50,215 bases of DNA, taken from NCBI RefSeq assembly GCF_900129005.1, contig NZ_FQUN01000028.1, positions 1-50,215 on the forward strand, written 5' to 3'. Below are positions 1 to 12,131 of this stretch, one piece after another. The translations under genes and the position numbers were made by a program. Numbering within the stretch: the stretch's first letter is position 1; each line of letters begins with the position of its first letter. This DNA is from Leeuwenhoekiella marinoflava DSM 3653 (GTDB lineage Bacteria > Bacteroidota > Bacteroidia > Flavobacteriales > Flavobacteriaceae). Below the pieces are notes generated by a model that did not search any database, had not been told where the DNA came from, and saw nothing but the letters and a program-made list of their open reading frames with translations.

Positions 1-75
1 TGGGATCAAGTCTAATTGTTGTGTTTAAGCAAAAATTGTGGTTAATCTATATAAGAAGAATTCAACATTTTTCAC

Positions 76-96
76 GGATCAAGTCCAAAATCTGGG
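76..96. repeat. Probable IS terminal inverted-repeat remnant
   Basis: The sequence GGATCAAGTC at 76-85 lies just beyond the stop codon of a transposase remnant, as the terminal repeat of an insertion sequence would. The same ten bases occur again at 3-12. That pair could be two nested IS ends or a partial duplication. No opposite end is visible, so the boundary is inferred only from position relative to the transposase stop. Confidence 0.35.
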
Positions 97-107
97 TTTT
101 TACGATT

Positions 108-239
108 TTAAGAATATAATTTAATCAAGCGATATAAGAAGTATTCGGTATTCCTCACTCCTCTAAATTGTGATCTAAAAGCCTTTACTTTGGCATTAAA
201 GGATTCTGCTGAAGCGTTTGTACTTCTATTGATTGATAA
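108..239 (-). pseudogene. Transposase C-terminal remnant (ISL3/ISAon1-like)
   Basis: The minus strand reads NRSTNASAESFNAKVKAF followed by RSQFRGVRNTEYFLYRLIK and a stop at 108-110. I recognise this as the C-terminal tail of the ISL3-like (ISAon1-type) transposases common in Bacteroidota, where NASAESFN carries the last catalytic Glu. Similarity fades upstream of the Asn codon near 228-230. The rest of the transposase, normally several hundred residues, is missing. This is a decayed fragment with no expected function. It abuts the truncated receptor gene on its right, so it marks an old insertion or deletion junction. Confidence 0.7.
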
Positions 240-271
240 AGTAATTAAGAATGGATCTGTAGTTAAGTGTT

Positions 272-676
272 ATGGTGTTGGCTATGGTATTAAAAGCCTT
301 ATCCAGCTGGTTAATTACGGAATATTCTGGTATTTATGCAACCTATACTTCTGGATTTGGAGAAAGCGATTTTCAACAAATTGAAACGCAGCAACATACC
401 ATCGATTTTTATTTTTATCCAAAGGATAATCAATATTTAAGTATAAGTGGTGAATATTATGGTAATTCGTTATCTGATAATGATAATAATTATTTTATGA
501 ACCTGGGTTATCAATTTACTTTTGAAAAACCAAAAATGGATTTGAACATTAGTTGGCGAAATATTCTAGATACCGATCAATATATCAACGTCAATAATAA
601 TCAATATTATAATATAATAAGTAGTTGTCGTTTACGTCCTTCCCAGATGCTGGCGTCATTAAAATTTAAACTTTAA
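272..676 (+). pseudogene. TonB-dependent receptor, C-terminal fragment
   Basis: The 134-residue frame looks like the last strands of an outer-membrane beta-barrel. It has alternating aromatic/polar strands (for example TIDFYFYPKDNQYLSISGEY), a WRNILDTDQY segment typical of the final barrel hairpins, and the terminal RPSQMLASLKFKL with a hydrophobic last residue. There is no signal peptide, carboxypeptidase-regulatory-like or plug domain. Upstream in this frame there are stop codons at 242 and 260. The first 15 or so residues are probably not native, and real similarity may begin near 290. It is a remnant of a receptor normally several times longer. It was probably cut by the event that left the transposase fragment at 108-239. 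Confidence 0.65.
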
Positions 677-698
677 ATAGTTTAATTGTATTAATTAT

Positions 699-1343
699 CT
701 ATCTACAAATCCAATGATTTGCAGTTTGAATAATACTCTTATCAAAAAGCGTAAGTTTACTGTTGTGCTTCCTCATAAAATCACCCCAATATTTTTGCAA
801 GAGCACTCCCACAATTACGGGAAGTAAAATCTGAAGAAGTAATTTTGAATAGATAGTGCTGAAGTCAAAATCACTTCTGATTTCATTCACAAAATGTCCC
901 ATCCACAAAGGCGTAATCGCGATCCCTATAATCCCCGAAATGCTTGCATTAAAAATAGCTGCCGGTATATTACCTTTTGCTATGGAAACCATCACCACAG
1001 ACGAACTCACCGTTGAAGGCAATACTGCCAGAAAAAAGAAAGCCAGCCAGAGGATCTCTTGCTCCTCATTTTGAATTAAGGGTCTAAACAGCAAAATCAA
1101 TAATGGAAAAAGAAGAAAAGTTGAAGCCTGTACTAGAATGTGTAATTTATAATTGCTCAAGCCTGCTTTAAGCTTCTGTGGACTCAATTTTAAACCGTAA
1201 AAAAAGAATATTAGGGATATACCAATAGTACCGATTAAATCAAGAGGAACCGGGCTCGTATCTAAACCCCATTCGGGAAAAAAATAGGCAACTATAATTA
1301 GTATAATAATTGCGAGTACAAATTTGTCTAACTTAATGCGCAT
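699..1343 (-). pseudogene. Bile acid:Na+ symporter-like transporter, 3'-truncated
   Basis: The 214-residue product begins with a short basic stretch, then repeated hydrophobic segments. It carries the family-like stretch GISLIFFFYGLKLSP near residues 41-55 and LPSTVSSSVVMVSIAKGN near 108-125, both typical of SBF/SBF-like (BASS) inner-membrane transporters. Family members are usually about 320-340 residues, so roughly the last third is missing. Reading is normal to FDKSII and then turns into an unrelated tail ending at 699, so the break lies near 730. The truncated protein lacks its C-terminal helices and is probably inactive. It converges on the receptor fragment, 22 bases away. Confidence 0.65.
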
Positions 1344-1717
1344 AAAAGAGTTTTAAGCATAAGTTGCCTAATAAGTTTGCAAATTTAAATCAGAAATCAA
1401 TTCTAGAAAGAACGATTATTGGCTTGTTTTTAAATTATAGAAAACAAAATTAGTTAGATTTTACGGCTAAATGGTGCAACTAGTTGTCCCAAAAGTGTTT
1501 TTGGTCTAAAAAATCAGTAATAATCTTATTGTATTGAATATTTTTATAACTAATTAAAATCAACCCACAGAACTAATATTTTAAACTAGTTATCACGCTA
1601 ACTTTTATAGATGTATTTCTATTAATAATTCCACTTAGTGGATAACAGACTTTTAGCAAAAGTCAATCGTTTATAAGATTGATATGCTATTCATTCTAAA
1701 GAATAATAAATCACCTA
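1344..1717. other. Intergenic region upstream of the LacI-type gene
   Basis: These 374 bases separate the divergent symporter remnant and the LacI-type gene. I see no coding sequence. A TAnnTTTG-like box (TAAGTTTG) lies at 1372-1379 on the plus strand, but it is about 340 bases from the LacI start, so its relevance is unclear. The only clear structure is the inverted repeat at 1648-1664, listed separately. Confidence 0.5.
1648..1664. promoter_or_regulatory. Inverted repeat upstream of the LacI-type gene
   Basis: GACTTTT-AGC-AAAAGTC is a perfect inverted repeat with seven-base arms, 53 bases before the LacI-type start codon. It does not match the TAAAACGTTTTA operator found elsewhere in the window. 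It could be an operator for another regulator, an autoregulatory site, or a small hairpin in the leader. The function is not known. Confidence 0.3.
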
Positions 1718-2749
1718 ATGAAGCAAAAAAGACCTTCAATAAAAGATATCGCCAAAGCACTTAATGTTTCTATCACAACAATCTCATTTGTTTTAAATGG
1801 AAAAGGCGAAGAACGTAAGATCTCAAAAGAAGTAATTAAAAAGATTGAAGAATATGCAGAAGAGATCAATTACCGGCCTAATCAAATAGCGCAAAGTCTG
1901 CGTACCGGAAAAAGTAAAATTCTGGTATTTATGGTAGAAGACATCGGCAACCCCTTTTTTGCTAAAATTGCAAGAATTATTGAGGAAATAGCTTATCAAA
2001 AGGGGTATAAAGTTCTTTTCTGTAGTACCGAAAATAATGACAAACGCTCTCGTGAACTGATTACTCTTTTTCACGAACGTCAGGTAGATGGTTTTATCGT
2101 AATCCCTTCTGCCGGAATACAAAAAGACATTGAGAACCTCATAAGAAGTGATGTCCCTGTAGTTTTAGGAGATCGCTACTTTAAAGATTCGCCAATGCAC
2201 CATGTAATTATAGATAACTACGGGGCTTCTAAGAAAGGTACACAACATTTAATAGATAATGGATTCAAAAATATTGCGTTCATTTCTATAGATACGCAAC
2301 AAATACAAATGATAGAGCGTGCCAGAGGGTATCAGGATGCGGTAGATGAAGCCGGACTTTCTAGTCAGATTCTTGAACTGTCGTTTGACGATATAAGAAA
2401 ACAAAAAGGCAAAGACAGCGTTAAAAACCTACTAACTCAGAAAGAAAATATAGATGCTGTTTTCTTCTCAACAAACTATCTTACCCAAACAGCACTTGAA
2501 ATAATTAAAGATATCAATCCACAACTGATTTACAATTTGGGTATTCTCACCTTTGATGATAATGATTTTTTTAAAATCAACACACCCTCTATATCTGCCG
2601 TAGCTCAACCTTTGCAAGAAATGGGGGAAGAATTGATGCGCATTATGTTTAAACTATTAAAGAAATCAAAGGACAAAGAAACTCCCTTGATGCAAACTGT
2701 TCTTGAAGCTACACTCATTCCTAGAGATTCTTCTAGAAGAAATACTTAA
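1718..2749 (+). CDS. LacI-family transcriptional regulator
   Basis: This is a 343-residue cytoplasmic DNA-binding protein. Residues about 7-55 form the LacI helix-turn-helix and hinge: SIKDIAKALNVSITTISFVL, then YRPNQIAQSLRTGKS. Residues about 65-335 form the periplasmic-binding-protein-like effector domain (VEDIGNPFFAKIARIIEE, QVDGFIVIPSA, PVVLGDR, and ARGYQDAV). Full family length is present. It is the first intact gene of the island. Palindromes with a central CpG of the type LacI proteins bind (core TAAAACGTTTTA) occur before at least five downstream transcription units, so I infer it is the island's local regulator, probably a repressor relieved by a mannan-derived sugar. The effector cannot be read from sequence. 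No copy of that operator is visible before its own gene. Confidence 0.93.
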   Translation: MKQKRPSIKDIAKALNVSITTISFVLNGKGEERKISKEVIKKIEEYAEEINYRPNQIAQSLRTGKSKILVFMVEDIGNPFFAKIARIIEEIAYQKGYKVLFCSTENNDKRSRELITLFHERQVDGFIVIPSAGIQKDIENLIRSDVPVVLGDRYFKDSPMHHVIIDNYGASKKGTQHLIDNGFKNIAFISIDTQQIQMIERARGYQDAVDEAGLSSQILELSFDDIRKQKGKDSVKNLLTQKENIDAVFFSTNYLTQTALEIIKDINPQLIYNLGILTFDDNDFFKINTPSISAVAQPLQEMGEELMRIMFKLLKKSKDKETPLMQTVLEATLIPRDSSRRNT

Positions 2750-2929
2750 TTTTAACCAATCAATTTCTCCTTCTTCAAAGTTGGTCAAATCGCGATTTTA
2801 CTATTAATGAGATGAATTGTATAGTCTTTGAGATAGATTGTACCCTCATCATTTCCTTTAAGAATTACTTTTGAAAGCTTGAGTTACTAGAGTAACGTAA
2901 CGACTCAATTAATGAAAAGTCCACTCAAC

Positions 2930-2949
2930 ATAGTAAAACGTTTTACTAT
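2930..2949. promoter_or_regulatory. LacI-type operator, site A
   Basis: ATAGTAAAACGTTTTACTAT is a perfect 20-base palindrome centred on CpG. It lies 50 bases before the start of the peptidase gene at 3000. It is the longest match among the copies of this motif in the window. It would control the peptidase, and by read-through possibly the whole 3000-13210 block. No convincing TAnnTTTG box follows it. Confidence 0.85.
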
Positions 2950-2999
2950 CCTCCGAGGTTTATAAATCCCTAAAATAAAGTCAACTAAATTTTAAAAAA

Positions 3000-3662
3000 A
3001 TGAAAAAAACAGTTTCTAAATATTACATAGTCGCTTTAATCGTTATCGCAATTTCCGGCAATTTACAAGCACAAAAGTATACATTAACCTATACGAGTCA
3101 AGATGATACCTTAGATCCTTCAATTCAAAAAGGAATTGAGAAAATCTTTAAAAAAGTATATCCAAAACTGGTAAAGGATTTCAATAAAAATTCTCAGAAG
3201 CATGTAACCATTAAAATTGATACGGCATACGATGGTGTTGCATACGCACATCAGGGAGCTATCACAATAAGTTCTGCATGGCTTCACAAAAAGCCTGAAG
3301 ATCTTGATCTAGTAACGCATGAGTTGATGCATCTTGTACAGTCATACCCTGGTGGTGCTGGCCCTAGCTGGTTAACAGAAGGTATAGCTGATTATGTTCG
3401 GTATAAGTATGCGCTAGATAACGAAGGTGCAGGGTGGTCATTGACACCGTTTAATGCTAATCAAAGCTATAAGAACAGTTATAGAGTCACAGCTCGTTTT
3501 TTACTTTGGGCAACTCAAAACTATGATAAAAAACTGATTGAAAAATTGGATAGTGATTTACGTAGTAAAAAATATACCGCTCAGACTTGGGAACAATATA
3601 CTGGCAAAACAGTAGAACAACTTTGGGAAGAATATTCTGCAAAACCCATTGTTAATTCCTAA
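3000..3662 (+). CDS. Secreted basic-secretory-protein family metallopeptidase
   Basis: The 220-residue protein starts with a Sec signal peptide (cleavage after LQAQ near residue 25). The domain resembles the plant/bacterial basic secretory protein family, gluzincin-like peptidases. The zinc motif HELMH is at 107-111, followed by SYPGGAGPSWLTEGIADYVRY, where the Glu or Asp after the Trp is the likely third ligand region. No other domain is present. It is the first gene behind operator site A and is followed by a strong hairpin. In a mannan/glycoprotein locus it could attack the protein moiety of mannoproteins or other glycoproteins. That role is inferred from context, as substrates of this family are poorly known. 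Confidence 0.85.
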   Translation: MKKTVSKYYIVALIVIAISGNLQAQKYTLTYTSQDDTLDPSIQKGIEKIFKKVYPKLVKDFNKNSQKHVTIKIDTAYDGVAYAHQGAITISSAWLHKKPEDLDLVTHELMHLVQSYPGGAGPSWLTEGIADYVRYKYALDNEGAGWSLTPFNANQSYKNSYRVTARFLLWATQNYDKKLIEKLDSDLRSKKYTAQTWEQYTGKTVEQLWEEYSAKPIVNS

Positions 3663-3669
3663 TACATTA

Positions 3670-3706
3670 AATATCCTAAACCCTTGTTCCAAGGGTTTAG
3701 GATATT
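3670..3706 (+). terminator. Hairpin after the peptidase gene
   Basis: A perfect 16-base-pair stem (3670-3685 with 3691-3706) with a five-base loop GTTCC starts seven bases after the peptidase stop. It is not followed by a T-run. It may be a partial terminator or an mRNA-stabilising processing hairpin that makes the peptidase level differ from that of the downstream genes. Confidence 0.6.
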
Positions 3707-3807
3707 CTAATAAATAAAATGCACGAATAATTTAAGAATAGTGAAGGCCATTCAGAAATTAAATTCCACAATGTGGAGAAAAACCAGAAACAACTAAATT
3801 TTAAACC

Positions 3808-6306
3808 ATGAAAAAAAACAGTTTACTAACGCTGAGTCTTTTATGCTTATTTGTATTCTCGTGCAAAAAACAAGAAGCTACTACTCAGAACGAAAACGAT
3901 GTAACAGCTAGCAGTGTTTCTCTGCGCGCGCCTGCATACCCGTTGATAACACATGACCCTTACCTGAGTATCTGGTCTATGGGTGACGAGTTGAACGGAA
4001 GCCCTACTAAACACTGGACCGAAAAAGACCACTCGCTAACTGGAGTACTTCAACTTGACGATAAGTTTTATCAGTTTTTAGGGATGGAAAGCAAAGTCTG
4101 GGATGCTGTTCTTCCTGCTTCAGATGAAGAAACTTATTCGGTTTCTTTTTCTGAAACCAAACCTGATGACAATTGGACCAATGAAGATTATGATGCTACA
4201 GCCTGGAAAACCGATGAAGCACCATTTGGCGATAATAATAGTATGGCTAAAACATCATGGACTAGTGATGACTTATATTACCGTCGTACTTTTGACCTAG
4301 AAAATACAGACCTAGAATCACTCTATTTAAAGTTAAGTCATGATGATAATGTTATGGCTTGGATTAATGGTGTGCAAGTTGCAGATATTAAAGGATGGCA
4401 AAACAGTTATAAATATCTTCCGGTTTCTCAAGAAGCTTTAAATACACTTAAAGCTACCGGAAATGTTTTAGCTATTCACATTCGCAATACTGCCGGCGGA
4501 CAATTTCTAGATGCAGGTCTGGTTACCGAAGCTAAATCTGAAAATAAAGTAGAAATTCAAAAGGCTAAGCAGCTGAATGTTGCTTTTAGAGCAAACCAAA
4601 CGGAATACACTTTTGATGCAGATGGGACTCAAATAGAAATTACATTTACTTCTCCCCTTCTTATTGAAGATCTTGATATCTACAGCAGACCTATATCTTA
4701 TATTAATGTAAAGGTTTCAGGTGATGAGAGTCATACTGCTAAAGTTTATTTAGGAGCATCTTCTACAATTGCGGTAAACCAGCAGGTTCAGGAAGTTAAA
4801 GTTTCAGAATATACTAATGGAGATTTAACCGTACTAAAAGCAGGAACTACATCACAACCAGTTCTTGAGAAAAGAGGTGATGATTTGCGCATAGACTGGG
4901 GGCATCTTTATGTAGCTTCTCCATCTGCAAAAACCACACAATACATTTCAGAGACTGCTAAAGGTCTGGATGTCTTTCTTGGAGGTGAAAATTTAAATTC
5001 AGAAGATAAAAAAACCGGTAAAAACCTGGTTTTAAACACTGTTGCAGATTTGGGCGAAGTAAATGCTGAAGGTACAGAGCAGTTGTTTATGATAGGTTAT
5101 GATCAGGAAGAGGCAGTGAACTATTTTGGAACTAGCTTAAAACCATGGTGGTCTAAAGATGGTGCTACAATGGATCAAGAATTGACTCAAGCCTATACAG
5201 ATTATGAAAGCGTAATCAGTAAAGTACATCGCTTTGACAAGCAATTATATAAAGATGCTCTAAACTCTGGTGGTGAGAAATATGCAGATCTTTGTGTGGC
5301 TGCCTACAGACAAGCTATCGCAGCACATATATTAGTAGAATCACCTAAAGGCGAGATTCTTTTTCTTTCAAAAGAAAATAACAGTAACGGTTCTATAAAT
5401 ACAGTAGATGTTACCTATCCGTCAGCACCCTTATTCCTAGTTTATAATCCAGACCTATTAAAAGGAATGCTTAACGGTATTTTTGAATACAGTGAGAGTG
5501 GTAAATGGAAAAAACCGTTTCCGGCTCACGATTTAGGAACCTACCCTATTGCCACAGGTCAGACGTATGGTGAAGATATGCCGGTTGAAGAAGCGGGTAA
5601 TATGATTATACTAACTGCTGCTATCGCGCAAGCAGAAGGCAATGCTGAATATGCAAAAGAACACTGGGCTACACTTACAACTTGGGCAGATTACTTAATG
5701 CAGAGTGGTTTTGACCCTGCTAACCAACTCTCGACAGATGATTTTGCAGGACATTTAGCTCGTAATGCTAACTTATCTGTAAAAGCGATTATGGCCATTG
5801 CTTCTTATGGCAAATTAGCTGAAATGTTGGATAATACTGAGACTGCAGAGAAATATACTACAGCTGCAAAAGATATGGCTATAAAATGGAAAAACATCGC
5901 TGCAGATGGCGACCACTATACTTTAGCTTTTGAAAGTGAAGGAAGCTGGAGCCAGAAATACAACTTGGTATGGGATGAGATTTTAGAGCTTAATATATTC
6001 CCAAAAGATGTTCAGGAAACTGAGGTAGCATACTATCTAACCAAGCAAAATGATTTCGGCCTGCCACTAGACAGCAGAAAAACCTACACAAAATCAGACT
6101 GGGTTCTATGGACAGCTACACTTGCTCATAATGATGCAGATTTTAAAGCATTGATGGAGCCGGTTTGGGATTTTGCAAATACGACCCCACAGCGTGTTCC
6201 ACTAACTGACTGGCACGAAACTACAAATGGAGATAAAATAGGCTTTAAAGCCCGCTCTGTAGTAGGTGGTTATTTTATAAAAATGTTGAAAGATCAATCT
6301 AAATAA
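3808..6306 (+). CDS. DUF4964/DUF5127/DUF4965/DUF1793 (glutaminase A-like) lipoprotein
   Basis: The 832-residue protein has a lipoprotein signal (FVFSC, Cys19), followed by basic rather than acidic residues, so it is probably periplasmic. Residues about 45-90 (APAYPLITHDPYLSIWSMGD, then KHWTEKDHSL) match the DUF4964 start of the glutaminase-A-like family. A galactose-binding-like insert runs over about 110-245, ending near LAIHIRNTAGGQFLDAGL. An (alpha/alpha)-barrel-like C-terminal half carries VEEAGNMIILTAAIA and STDDFAGHLARNANLSVKA. Despite the family's glutaminase label, members in polysaccharide loci are widely suspected to act on glycans, but I know of no firm activity. It starts the run with GH2 (six bases between stop and start). 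Its leader duplicates that of the peptidase gene. Confidence 0.85.
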   Translation: MKKNSLLTLSLLCLFVFSCKKQEATTQNENDVTASSVSLRAPAYPLITHDPYLSIWSMGDELNGSPTKHWTEKDHSLTGVLQLDDKFYQFLGMESKVWDAVLPASDEETYSVSFSETKPDDNWTNEDYDATAWKTDEAPFGDNNSMAKTSWTSDDLYYRRTFDLENTDLESLYLKLSHDDNVMAWINGVQVADIKGWQNSYKYLPVSQEALNTLKATGNVLAIHIRNTAGGQFLDAGLVTEAKSENKVEIQKAKQLNVAFRANQTEYTFDADGTQIEITFTSPLLIEDLDIYSRPISYINVKVSGDESHTAKVYLGASSTIAVNQQVQEVKVSEYTNGDLTVLKAGTTSQPVLEKRGDDLRIDWGHLYVASPSAKTTQYISETAKGLDVFLGGENLNSEDKKTGKNLVLNTVADLGEVNAEGTEQLFMIGYDQEEAVNYFGTSLKPWWSKDGATMDQELTQAYTDYESVISKVHRFDKQLYKDALNSGGEKYADLCVAAYRQAIAAHILVESPKGEILFLSKENNSNGSINTVDVTYPSAPLFLVYNPDLLKGMLNGIFEYSESGKWKKPFPAHDLGTYPIATGQTYGEDMPVEEAGNMIILTAAIAQAEGNAEYAKEHWATLTTWADYLMQSGFDPANQLSTDDFAGHLARNANLSVKAIMAIASYGKLAEMLDNTETAEKYTTAAKDMAIKWKNIAADGDHYTLAFESEGSWSQKYNLVWDEILELNIFPKDVQETEVAYYLTKQNDFGLPLDSRKTYTKSDWVLWTATLAHNDADFKALMEPVWDFANTTPQRVPLTDWHETTNGDKIGFKARSVVGGYFIKMLKDQSK

Positions 6307-6309
6307 TAA

Positions 6310-9897
<3,588 letters not shown>

Positions 9898-9941
9898 AAG
9901 GCTTTTGCATGTGTATAATTTGATAAAATCTAATATAATTT

Positions 9942-12131
9942 ATGATACACTTCTGTCTAAAACGAATACTTACTCTTGTCTTACCAACTATGGTATTGAT
10001 ACAAAGTTGTACGAGTCAATCACAATTAAGTAACGAGAAAACTGTTTTTCAAACCAGCAGAGGCTGGATGCCTGAAATAGACATTCGAGCCGATGCCGCA
10101 ATCGTTTACGGAGTTGATGGAAATCCTTCAGACCCAAACGGGAAAAGCTCTTTTGAACAACGCGTTACTTCCTGGAGTAATGAAGGTTATAAAGTGCATT
10201 TTATGACGGGAATCGCATGGGGATCGTATCAAGACTATTTTTTAGGAGAATGGGATGGCATAAATCATTTAGGCGAAGGACAAGTACAAATGAATGGAGA
10301 CACCATTTGGCATGGTAGAAATGTACCATATATTGTACCTACCGCTTCTTTTATAACCTATATGAAAGAACAGGTCGTTAAAAGAGTTATTGATAACGGA
10401 GTTTCTTCAATTTATCTTGAAGAACCGGAATTTTGGGCACGGTCAGGATACAGTTCTGCATTTAAAAAAGCTTGGAAGGATTTTTATAAAAGTCCGTGGC
10501 AGGCACAGGATAAATCTCCTGAAGCTACTTGGCTAGCTAACAAACTTAAATACCAGCTCTATTTTGATGCGCTTGACGAGGTATCAACCTTTGCAAAGGA
10601 ATACGGTAAATCAAAAGGACTTGACGTTAAAGTATATATCCCTACGCATTCTTTAATTAATTATTCGTCGTGGGCTATTGTAAGTCCTGAAGCAAGCCTT
10701 GCCTCATTACCGGGGATTGATGGCTATATCGCCCAGGTGTGGACGGGCACCTCTAGAGAACCGGTATTCTATAACGGAATTAAGAAAGAAAGAACTTTTG
10801 AAAATGCCTTTCTAGAATACGGCTCAATGGTCTCTATGACTAAACCTACTGGAAGAAAGTTGTTGTTTTTAACAGATCCAATTGAAGACCGTAGAAAAAC
10901 CTGGGAAGATTACAAGCAAAATTATCAGGCAACATTTATTGCTCAATTACTGTATCCTTCTGTAGCTAACTTTGAGGTGATGCCCTGGCCAGAGCGTATA
11001 TATACCAGTCTATATCAGGTTGCAGGAAGTGATGAGCGTATTTTAATACCCAATGAATATTCTACACAAATGCAGATTATGATCAATGCATTAAATGAGA
11101 TACCGGTCACTAAAAACGCTGTTTCGGGCAGTAAAGGTATTGATGTGATTCTTTCTAATTCATTGATGTTTCAGCGTTTTCCACAGCACAAAGGCTATGA
11201 TGACCCTGCACTTTCAAACTTTTACGGCTTAGCCTTACCCTTACTAAAAAAAGGAATTCCGGTAGGTACTGTACATCTTGAAAACTTAGGAAACAAAGCT
11301 TCTTTAGAAGATACTAAAGTGCTTATTATGTCTTATTCTAACCTCAAACCTGCATCAGCAGAAGATCACAAGCATCTTGAAGAATGGGTTAAAAATGGTG
11401 GAACTTTAGTGTATTGCAGCAGTGATTCAGATCCCTTTCAAACTGTAAAAGAATGGTGGAATACTGATTATAATTACAAAACCCCCTCAGCTCATTTATT
11501 TGAATTGATGGAAATAGACCCTAAATCAGGAAACCAAAAATACAGTCACGGCAAAGGTAGTGTCTATATTTTAAAACAAGACCCTAAAGATTTTATTACA
11601 AATACCGGTGGAGATTCTCAATTTCTAAATGTTATCAAATCAGCATATACAGAACAAGGCGAACAATGGATTGAAAAAAATAATTTCTACCTGAAACGTG
11701 ATGAATTTGACATTGTAAGTGTTTTAGAAGAAAGTGTAAGCGATGAACCATACACCTTTGATGACCCGGTCATAGACCTTTTCGATCCTGAATTACCAGT
11801 TATTAGTTCAAAAAAAGTAGCTCCTGGTGAACAGTCTTTGGTTATAAATTTAAACAGAGTTGAAAAATCTAAACCTCAGGTTCTAGCTACTGCCGCAAGG
11901 GTTTCTAATGAGGAAATAACTAAAAACTCATACAGATTCAGCTCCAGAAGTCCGATTAAAACTGTAAATGCAATGCGTATTTTATTACCTAAAAAACCTT
12001 CAATTGTAGAACTTACTGATCTAAACGGTACAGAACATCCATTTACTGAAGAATGGGATCAAGAATCTGGCACACTTTTACTTAAATTTGACAATATAGG
12101 AGCCCCTATAACTACTTCAATAAAATGGTAA
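9942..12131 (+). CDS. Unrecognised lipoprotein; candidate clan-A-like glycosidase with amidotransferase-like domain
   Basis: I do not recognise the family of this 729-residue protein. It has a signal peptide ending in a lipobox-like IQSC (Cys23). The N-terminal two thirds look like a TIM barrel: WMPEIDIRADAAIVYGVDG, then YKVHFMTGIAWGS, then VSSIYLEEPEFWARSGYS, then VKVYIPTHSLINYSSW, then GYIAQVWTG. The acidic cluster Glu160-Glu161-Pro-Glu163 at a strand end is a candidate catalytic site. Residues about 400-510 (GIDVILSNSLM, TKVLIMSYSNLKPAS, LEEWVKNGGTLVY) resemble the amidotransferase-like domain that follows the barrel in GH42 and similar enzymes. It ends inside the start of the secreted Gfo/Idh gene, so the two are probably translationally coupled. 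A glycosidase role is inference. Confidence 0.6.
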   Translation: MIHFCLKRILTLVLPTMVLIQSCTSQSQLSNEKTVFQTSRGWMPEIDIRADAAIVYGVDGNPSDPNGKSSFEQRVTSWSNEGYKVHFMTGIAWGSYQDYFLGEWDGINHLGEGQVQMNGDTIWHGRNVPYIVPTASFITYMKEQVVKRVIDNGVSSIYLEEPEFWARSGYSSAFKKAWKDFYKSPWQAQDKSPEATWLANKLKYQLYFDALDEVSTFAKEYGKSKGLDVKVYIPTHSLINYSSWAIVSPEASLASLPGIDGYIAQVWTGTSREPVFYNGIKKERTFENAFLEYGSMVSMTKPTGRKLLFLTDPIEDRRKTWEDYKQNYQATFIAQLLYPSVANFEVMPWPERIYTSLYQVAGSDERILIPNEYSTQMQIMINALNEIPVTKNAVSGSKGIDVILSNSLMFQRFPQHKGYDDPALSNFYGLALPLLKKGIPVGTVHLENLGNKASLEDTKVLIMSYSNLKPASAEDHKHLEEWVKNGGTLVYCSSDSDPFQTVKEWWNTDYNYKTPSAHLFELMEIDPKSGNQKYSHGKGSVYILKQDPKDFITNTGGDSQFLNVIKSAYTEQGEQWIEKNNFYLKRDEFDIVSVLEESVSDEPYTFDDPVIDLFDPELPVISSKKVAPGEQSLVINLNRVEKSKPQVLATAARVSNEEITKNSYRFSSRSPIKTVNAMRILLPKKPSIVELTDLNGTEHPFTEEWDQESGTLLLKFDNIGAPITTSIKW

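Noticed and set aside
190-384. TTG-started frame at the left end
   Set aside because: It spans the antisense of the transposase remnant and the start of the receptor fragment; no coherent protein family is visible.
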